64,000 nucleotides of DNA from JBQTII01 sp052387905. Lineage in GTDB: Bacteria > Actinomycetota > Actinomycetes > Sporichthyales > Sporichthyaceae. The stretch covers positions 89,623 to 153,622 of the forward strand of contig JBQTIR010000020.1 of assembly GCA_052387905.1 (NCBI GenBank), given 5' to 3'. Under the pieces are notes generated by a model. That model was not told where the DNA came from and ran no database searches. It saw only the letters and a list, made by a program, of their open reading frames with translations. The first letter of the stretch is position 1, and each line of letters opens with the position of its first letter. Positions 59,650-64,000 of this stretch are shown here, piece after piece. The position numbers were made by a program, and so were the translations under genes.

Positions 59650-61377
59650 ATGAAGACTCGGAACGCCGTATCCGCCGCCGGCGCCATCGTGCTCGCCGCG
59701 GCGCTGGCTGCGGGCGCGCCCCTGGGCCCTGGTGCCGTGGCGGCGAGTTCTGCCACCGGGCCGGTCGCCGGCGCAGACGCACCGCTCCGGTCGAAGCCCA
59801 GCCTCGATCGCCCGGCACAGGCGGCACTAGCGGCGCTGCGCGCGCACGGGAGCGCGCTGGGGTTTTCCACCGGCGGTGGGGCGAGTGCCCTCGGCCGGTT
59901 GCACACCGTCGAGATCACCGACGTCATCGCCGACCGCTTCGGCACGCACGTGCGGATGGAACGCCGGTACGCCGGTCTGCAGGTCATCGGCGGGGACTTC
60001 GTCGTCCATCTCACCCCGGACGGCGCGTGGAACGGGGTGAGCGCGACCCTGCGCGGCCCCGTGCAGGTCAGCCTCATCCCGGGCCTGAACGCCGCGTCCG
60101 CCGTCCCCCTCGCGCTGCTGGCCTCGGTACCGGGGGCGATCGCGACCAGTGCACCCCGGCTGGTCGTGGACGCCTCGTCCGGTACCGCGCGGCTCGCGTG
60201 GCTGGTCCGCACGGCCGGTCAGCACAAGGACGGCATGCCCTCGCTACGGGACATCTACGTCGATGCACGCAACGGCAGGCTGGGCCTGGTCGACGAGCAG
60301 ATCCACGCCGCCGACGGGCTCGGCGAGTCCCACTACTCGGGCGTCGTCGCCTTGAACACCTTGCTCGACGGCAGCCTCTACGAGCTGCAGGATCTGGGCC
60401 GCGGCGGATCGACGACGGTTGACGCCGAAGGACGTACCGACGACTGCCTGCCGGTACCTCTGCCGCTGTGCACCTCGAACGCGCCGGGAACCCGCGTCAC
60501 CGATGACGACAACCGCTGGGGCAACGGGGGGCTGCTCGACCCGCAGACCGTGGCCGTCGACGCCCAGTACGGCGCCATGTCGACCTGGGACTACTTCCTG
60601 GACCGGCACGGGCGGCGCGGGAATGCCGGCGATGGCGTCGGGACACTGAGCCGGGTGCACTACGGCTCCGGGTTCGCGAACGCCTTCTACAACGAGGAAT
60701 GCCGCTGCGTGACCTATGGCGACGGCGACGGCAAGAGTTTCGGACCGCTGGTCAGCCTCGACATCGCCGCCCACGAGATCACCCATGGGCTGAGTTCGGC
60801 CACCGCGAAACTGTTCAACTCCGGAGAGGCTGGGGGCCTCGGCGAGGCGAGCAGCGACATCTTCGCCGCGATGGTCGAGTTCCACGCCGGCAACAAGGCC
60901 GACCCGGGTGACTACACGGTCGGGGAGAAGATCTTCCTGCGCGGCGCCGAGCGCAAGGCCGTGCGTTACATGGACCAGCCCAGCCGCGACGGCGCCTCAC
61001 CGGACTGCTTCGCGCCGGGTATCGCCGATTTCGGGGTGCACGGTGCGGCCGGGCCGGCGAACCACTTCTTCTTCCTGCTGGCTGAGGGCAGCGGGAGCCA
61101 GGCCATCAACGGTGTCCAGTACGACAGCCCGACCTGCGACGGCTCGACGGTGGCCGGTATCGGGCGGACCAAGGCGGCCAAGATCTGGTACCGCGCGCTG
61201 ACCGCGTACTTCACCTCGGCGATGGGCTACACCGACGCCCGACGTGCGGTGCTCCAAGCGGCCCAGGAGCTCTACGGGGTGGACAGCAAGGAAGCGGCAG
61301 CCGTCAAGGCCGGATGGGACGCCGTCGGGGTCTCCGCGGGTGCCTCGCGTACCCAGCAGGGTGGCGGGTTGCTCTGA
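59650..61377 (+). CDS. secreted M4 (thermolysin-like) metalloprotease
   Basis: 575 residues. Signal peptide (1-32, AGAIVLAAALAAGAPLGPGA), FTP/PepSY propeptide (VEITDVIADRFGTHVRMERR, YAGLQVIGGDFVVHL) and the zinc site HEITHG (His375, Glu376, His379) with the third ligand Glu399 in GEASSDIFAAM, the normal 24-residue spacing. C-terminal helical domain with AANHFFFLL-type text. Exported protease for extracellular protein use. Confidence 0.95.
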   Translation: MKTRNAVSAAGAIVLAAALAAGAPLGPGAVAASSATGPVAGADAPLRSKPSLDRPAQAALAALRAHGSALGFSTGGGASALGRLHTVEITDVIADRFGTHVRMERRYAGLQVIGGDFVVHLTPDGAWNGVSATLRGPVQVSLIPGLNAASAVPLALLASVPGAIATSAPRLVVDASSGTARLAWLVRTAGQHKDGMPSLRDIYVDARNGRLGLVDEQIHAADGLGESHYSGVVALNTLLDGSLYELQDLGRGGSTTVDAEGRTDDCLPVPLPLCTSNAPGTRVTDDDNRWGNGGLLDPQTVAVDAQYGAMSTWDYFLDRHGRRGNAGDGVGTLSRVHYGSGFANAFYNEECRCVTYGDGDGKSFGPLVSLDIAAHEITHGLSSATAKLFNSGEAGGLGEASSDIFAAMVEFHAGNKADPGDYTVGEKIFLRGAERKAVRYMDQPSRDGASPDCFAPGIADFGVHGAAGPANHFFFLLAEGSGSQAINGVQYDSPTCDGSTVAGIGRTKAAKIWYRALTAYFTSAMGYTDARRAVLQAAQELYGVDSKEAAAVKAGWDAVGVSAGASRTQQGGGLL

Positions 61378-61416
61378 GCCCCGCCTGACCGGGGTTCAGG
61401 GACAGCTGGGGCGGGG

Positions 61417-62100
61417 TCAGCCGCGCAATCGCCGCGCCAGCACCAGCGCGAGCACCGCGACCCCGGCTAGTGGCGCAAGCCGTTTCAGGCCGGGAGGACC
61501 GACCGCGTCCAGCTCCTCGATCGGCTCCGGTTGCCCGATCGGCTTGCGGGGCGACGGCGCCACCTCAACGTGTGCCGCCAGTTCGGCTGACGCCGGTTCG
61601 ACGGGCGGGGGCTCGGCCGGCAGGGCTTCGGCCGGCAGGGCTTCGGCCGGCTGAGGCTCGGCGGCGATCCTGGCGGCCAGGCAGTCCACGAACTGGCCGA
61701 GCAGCTTGGTGCTCACGTCCACCAGAACGCCGCGGGTGAACTGCGCGGCCTTGCCGGTGAGCGCCAGGTCTGTGGTGAGCGTGATGTCGGTACCCCCGTC
61801 GGCGGGGACCAGGACCGCGGTGACCGTCGCGTCGGCGGTGCCCGAGCCCCGAGTCTGGTTGCCGGCAGCCTGGACCACCAGGCGATGGCCGGCCTCGTCG
61901 ATCTCAGTGAAGGTGGCAGCACCCACATAGATCAGCGTGAGCGGGCCGAGCTTGATCCGGAACTGACCGTCGATCTCCCGGCCGCGGACCTCGTCGAGGG
62001 TCGCACCCGGCACGCACGGGGCGAGCGCCTCGACGTCGAGCATGAGCTCCCAGGCGCGCTCGATCGGCACGGGGATCGTGAACTGGTGCTCCAGGTCCAT
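61417..62100 (-). CDS. CoxG-like SRPBCC protein with C-terminal membrane anchor
   Basis: 227 residues. The SRPBCC/CoxG fold (about 1-150) begins MDLEHQFTIPVPIERAWELM and has CVPGATLDEV and AQFTRGVLVDVSTKLLGQFV. A Pro/Ala/Glu-rich linker with a 15-bp tandem repeat (ALPAE copies) follows, then a single hydrophobic segment LAPLAGVAVLALVLARRL at the end. CoxG relatives tether or mature CO-dehydrogenase-like molybdoenzymes; none is encoded here. Confidence 0.85.
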   Translation of the reverse strand: MDLEHQFTIPVPIERAWELMLDVEALAPCVPGATLDEVRGREIDGQFRIKLGPLTLIYVGAATFTEIDEAGHRLVVQAAGNQTRGSGTADATVTAVLVPADGGTDITLTTDLALTGKAAQFTRGVLVDVSTKLLGQFVDCLAARIAAEPQPAEALPAEALPAEPPPVEPASAELAAHVEVAPSPRKPIGQPEPIEELDAVGPPGLKRLAPLAGVAVLALVLARRLRG

Positions 62101-62208
62101 GCGATCAGTCTCTCAGCGCCCGGACACCACGTCAGTCCGCTCCTTTGACACCTGTTCGGGGTGGGTGTTGCATCGCAGGCAGATCATCCATACCGCTGCG
62201 GAGGCCCC

Positions 62209-63324
62209 ATGATCGACGACGTCTTCGTGATCGACACCGTCGCGCACGCCTATAACCAGACGCCCGCGAACTTCGCCGATCCCGTGGGCGCCGGGGCCAT
62301 CACCGAACTCGCCTACGCGTTCTCCACCGGGTGTCCCGACCCGCGCTACGAACTCCCGCGCGAGATTTACCTCTCGGACTGGCAGGTGCCCGACCTGGCC
62401 ACCGTGCTGTTCAACGAGAGCCAGACCGACGTCGCGATCATGCACCCGTTGGCCATCTCGGCGTTCAAGGACGGCTACGTCTCGGTCGAGAAGGCCGCCG
62501 AGGCGCTGGCGAAGTACCCGCAGCGTTTCATCGGCTCCTACGCGTGCGTGGACCCGCTCACCGGCAAAGCCGCCCTCGAATCGCTGGCGATGCAGGCCGA
62601 GCTGCTCAATCCGATGGGTCTCAAGCTCTACCCGACCAGCTGGGACGGCAACACCCCGGTGTCCTGGCGGATGGACGATCCGAAGCTGATCTACCCGCTG
62701 TACGAAAAAGCCGCCGAGCTCGGATTGCGCCACGTCGCGATCCACAAGGCCGTGCCGATCGGCCCGTTCGCGGTCGGCGATGCCTACAACCCGTCAGATT
62801 TGGAGAACGCCGCTACCACGTTCCCGGACCTGACGTTCGAGATCGTGCACGGCGGGCTGGCTTTCCTGGAGGAGACGGCCTGGCTGCTCGCCCGGTTCGG
62901 CAACATCGTCATCAACATGGAGATTCAGAACGTGATCGTCGAGCGGCGCCCGCGGGCGTTCGCGGAGATCCTGCTCGGGCTGTGCAAGATCGGTGGGGGC
63001 ACGATGCTCGACCGGATGTTTTGGGGATCCGGTGGCCTGCTATGTCACCCGCAGCCGGCGCTGCGGGCTTTCATGGACTTCGAGTTCCCGGCGGACATGC
63101 TGGACTCCGCGGGAATGTTCTGGCCGGTGCCGCAGATCACGCGCGAGAACAAGGCGAACATCCTCTCGGGCACCTACGCGCGGCTGCACGGGATCGACAT
63201 TGAGGCCTGCCAGCGCGCGTTGGCCGGCGACGAGTTCAGCCGCGCCGATGAGGCTGCCGTCGCCGAGCCGTGGTCGACGATCTCGATGGCCGACCGGCTG
63301 ACAGCGGTGCGCGCCGGTGTCTGA
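62209..63324 (+). CDS. amidohydrolase-family protein (amidohydrolase_2)
   Basis: 371 residues from the ATG at 62209. TIM-barrel text: VIDTVAHAYNQTPANFAD, MHPLAISAFKDGYVS, GLKLYPTSWDGN, LRHVAIHKAVPIGPF, FEIVHGGLAFLEE, FWGSGGLLCHPQPAL. Metal-site His are fewer than in classical members. Members of this subgroup often lie beside binuclear iron monooxygenase genes; here the upstream side has none. Coupled to the next gene by 8 bp. Confidence 0.87.
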   Translation: MIDDVFVIDTVAHAYNQTPANFADPVGAGAITELAYAFSTGCPDPRYELPREIYLSDWQVPDLATVLFNESQTDVAIMHPLAISAFKDGYVSVEKAAEALAKYPQRFIGSYACVDPLTGKAALESLAMQAELLNPMGLKLYPTSWDGNTPVSWRMDDPKLIYPLYEKAAELGLRHVAIHKAVPIGPFAVGDAYNPSDLENAATTFPDLTFEIVHGGLAFLEETAWLLARFGNIVINMEIQNVIVERRPRAFAEILLGLCKIGGGTMLDRMFWGSGGLLCHPQPALRAFMDFEFPADMLDSAGMFWPVPQITRENKANILSGTYARLHGIDIEACQRALAGDEFSRADEAAVAEPWSTISMADRLTAVRAGV

Positions 63325-63664
63325 GCCGCTCCGCACGCAGATCGAGCAGCGCCTGGACGCGATCGCCGACCCGTGCAGCGTCGCTGCCGGCTCGCCGATC
63401 GGGCTCGCCGAGATGGGCCTGGTGCGCGCCATCGACATCACCGCGGGCGGGCACGTGACGGTGCACCTGCGCCTGACCTCGCCGTTCTGCCACATGATCG
63501 GCTTCTTCACCCACGAGGCCACCCGCCTGATCGGGGAGTTGCCGGGCGTCACCGAAGTGACGCTTCGCGCGGATCAGGGCCTGGACTGGTCCCCGTCGAT
63601 GATCTCCCCCACCGCGAACGCCCGGCGCCGCTTGCCGCTGGCTGCGGCAGCTCCACGTTCCTGA
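63317..63664 (+). CDS. MIP18/DUF59-family Fe-S assembly-like protein
   Basis: 115 residues from a GTG at 63317 that overlaps the amidohydrolase stop (GTGTCTGA). The DUF59 fold shows IADPCSVAAGSPIGLAEMGL and the conserved Cys in LTSPFCHMIGFF. Related to SufT/PaaD, which help install Fe-S or di-iron centres. Coupling suggests it serves a metalloenzyme made with the amidohydrolase. Confidence 0.87.
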   Translation: MSEPLRTQIEQRLDAIADPCSVAAGSPIGLAEMGLVRAIDITAGGHVTVHLRLTSPFCHMIGFFTHEATRLIGELPGVTEVTLRADQGLDWSPSMISPTANARRRLPLAAAAPRS

Positions 63665-63695
63665 CCCTCAGGGTGCGGGTCCCGGGGTGAGCAAA

Positions 63696-63779
63696 TCTTG
63701 GGGGCGTCGATCCCGCCGCCGTGGGTGGACTCGTTGCAAGAACCCCGCCGCAACCCGCACTGGTACGGGGGTGATCACG
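63696..63779 (+). pseudogene. C-terminal fragment of a 13E12/DUF222 HNH-endonuclease-like gene
   Basis: One frame reads SIPPPWVDSLQEPRRNPHWY, the usual end of DUF222/HNH (13E12 repeat) proteins, without any of the upstream domain; it starts 31 bp after the DUF59 stop. Probably a leftover of recombination between dispersed copies. The other bases to 64000 show a LexA-like box and no certain gene. Confidence 0.6.
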
Positions 63780-63810
63780 GCGCTGTCCATACCGCAGATT
63801 CTACCTTGAT

Positions 63811-63826
63811 TCGAACACTAGTTCTA
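63811..63826. promoter_or_regulatory. LexA/SOS-box-like palindrome
   Basis: TCGAAC-ACTA-GTTCTA matches the actinobacterial SOS consensus TCGAAC-N4-GTTCGA at 11 of 12 fixed positions. Such boxes commonly precede 13E12/HNH genes. The gene it controls may begin beyond the right edge of the window. Confidence 0.6.
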
Positions 63827-64000
63827 TTGCTCTGCGCTTCTCCTTCACCTCAGCAGTCACCACTTCCTGACGCCCCATCACTCGCCTCAATGAGGGTGCG
63901 CCCGACCGGCTCCTTCGCAACCACAAGGCGCCCGATCTGCGTCCGTGCGGGGAGTCTTTGGCCGGTGTCCTGTCTCGTGGTGGGAGAACGCGACCGCATA

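Noticed and set aside
61378..61420. Terminator between the M4 protease and CoxG-like genes
   Set aside because: CCCCGCC and GGCGGGG segments can pair, but the stem is interrupted and alternative pairings are equally good, so I left it out.

Overview
The window is high-GC DNA with actinobacterial gene families and gene orders: mycothiol genes (mshA, mshD), CarD beside ispD/ispF, SenX3-RegX3 with PhoU, an HbhA-like protein beside an XRE regulator and a DUF2516 protein, a GlnR-type orphan regulator next to mshD, and a stand-alone Fur/nitrobindin pair. Several neighbourhoods match the Mycobacterium tuberculosis order as I remember it. The genus cannot be fixed from sequence alone; a non-mycobacterial Actinomycetota (for example a Sporichthya/Frankia-like lineage) is my inference.

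Layout. 1-3.0 kb: end of an unknown gene, then a minus-strand GntR regulator, cytochrome P450 and alpha/beta hydrolase that look like a small catabolic operon. 3.2-11.9 kb: a decayed accessory island ending at a tRNA-Thr(TGT). It holds a conserved unknown protein, a frameshifted mycothiol-dependent isomerase-like gene, a SARP/NB-ARC regulator that has lost its P-loop, a DJ-1/PfpI gene that has lost its nucleophile segment, two intact oxidoreductases, an Mrr N-terminal fragment, an integrase C-terminal fragment and a toxin-antitoxin pair. An imperfect 24-bp direct repeat flanks it. 12-24 kb: CBS protein, rlmB, cysS, an HTH/MFS pair, a nitrite-reduction and siroheme operon (nirB, nirD, uroporphyrinogen-III synthase fused to a DNA-binding domain, CbiX-like chelatase), then ispF, ispD and carD.

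24-33 kb: lipoprotein, regX3-senX3 divergent from phoU, gpmA, a YbjN-like protein, mshA, two tandem L,D-transpeptidases, DUF2516, HbhA-like and XRE genes. 33.1-40.4 kb: a very large secreted DNRLRE/RHS protein whose last ~200 codons and downstream small membrane-protein gene have much lower GC than the rest. This is a candidate polymorphic toxin with its immunity gene. 40.4-47 kb: ygfZ, a Stealth-family sugar-phosphate transferase, Fur, nitrobindin-like, DUF2993, a membrane protein, MoaD/ThiS-like, glnR and mshD.

47-56.8 kb: a phosphate and polyphosphate block with ppk, a CHAD protein, pstSCAB, a PiT transporter and its DUF47 partner. Runs of 11-bp units resembling PHO boxes precede ppk, pstS and phoU, which links this block to the SenX3-RegX3 system 20 kb away. 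57-64 kb: CsoR-like regulator, a short flavohaemoglobin, a hydrolase, a secreted M4 protease, a CoxG-like protein, an amidohydrolase translationally coupled to a MIP18/DUF59 protein, and finally a 13E12/HNH-endonuclease tail fragment with a LexA-box-like palindrome.

The most novel signals are the RHS toxin tip with its 3-TM partner, a family of 44-nt hairpins with covarying arms and an invariant 13-nt loop core, and the decayed tRNA-linked island.
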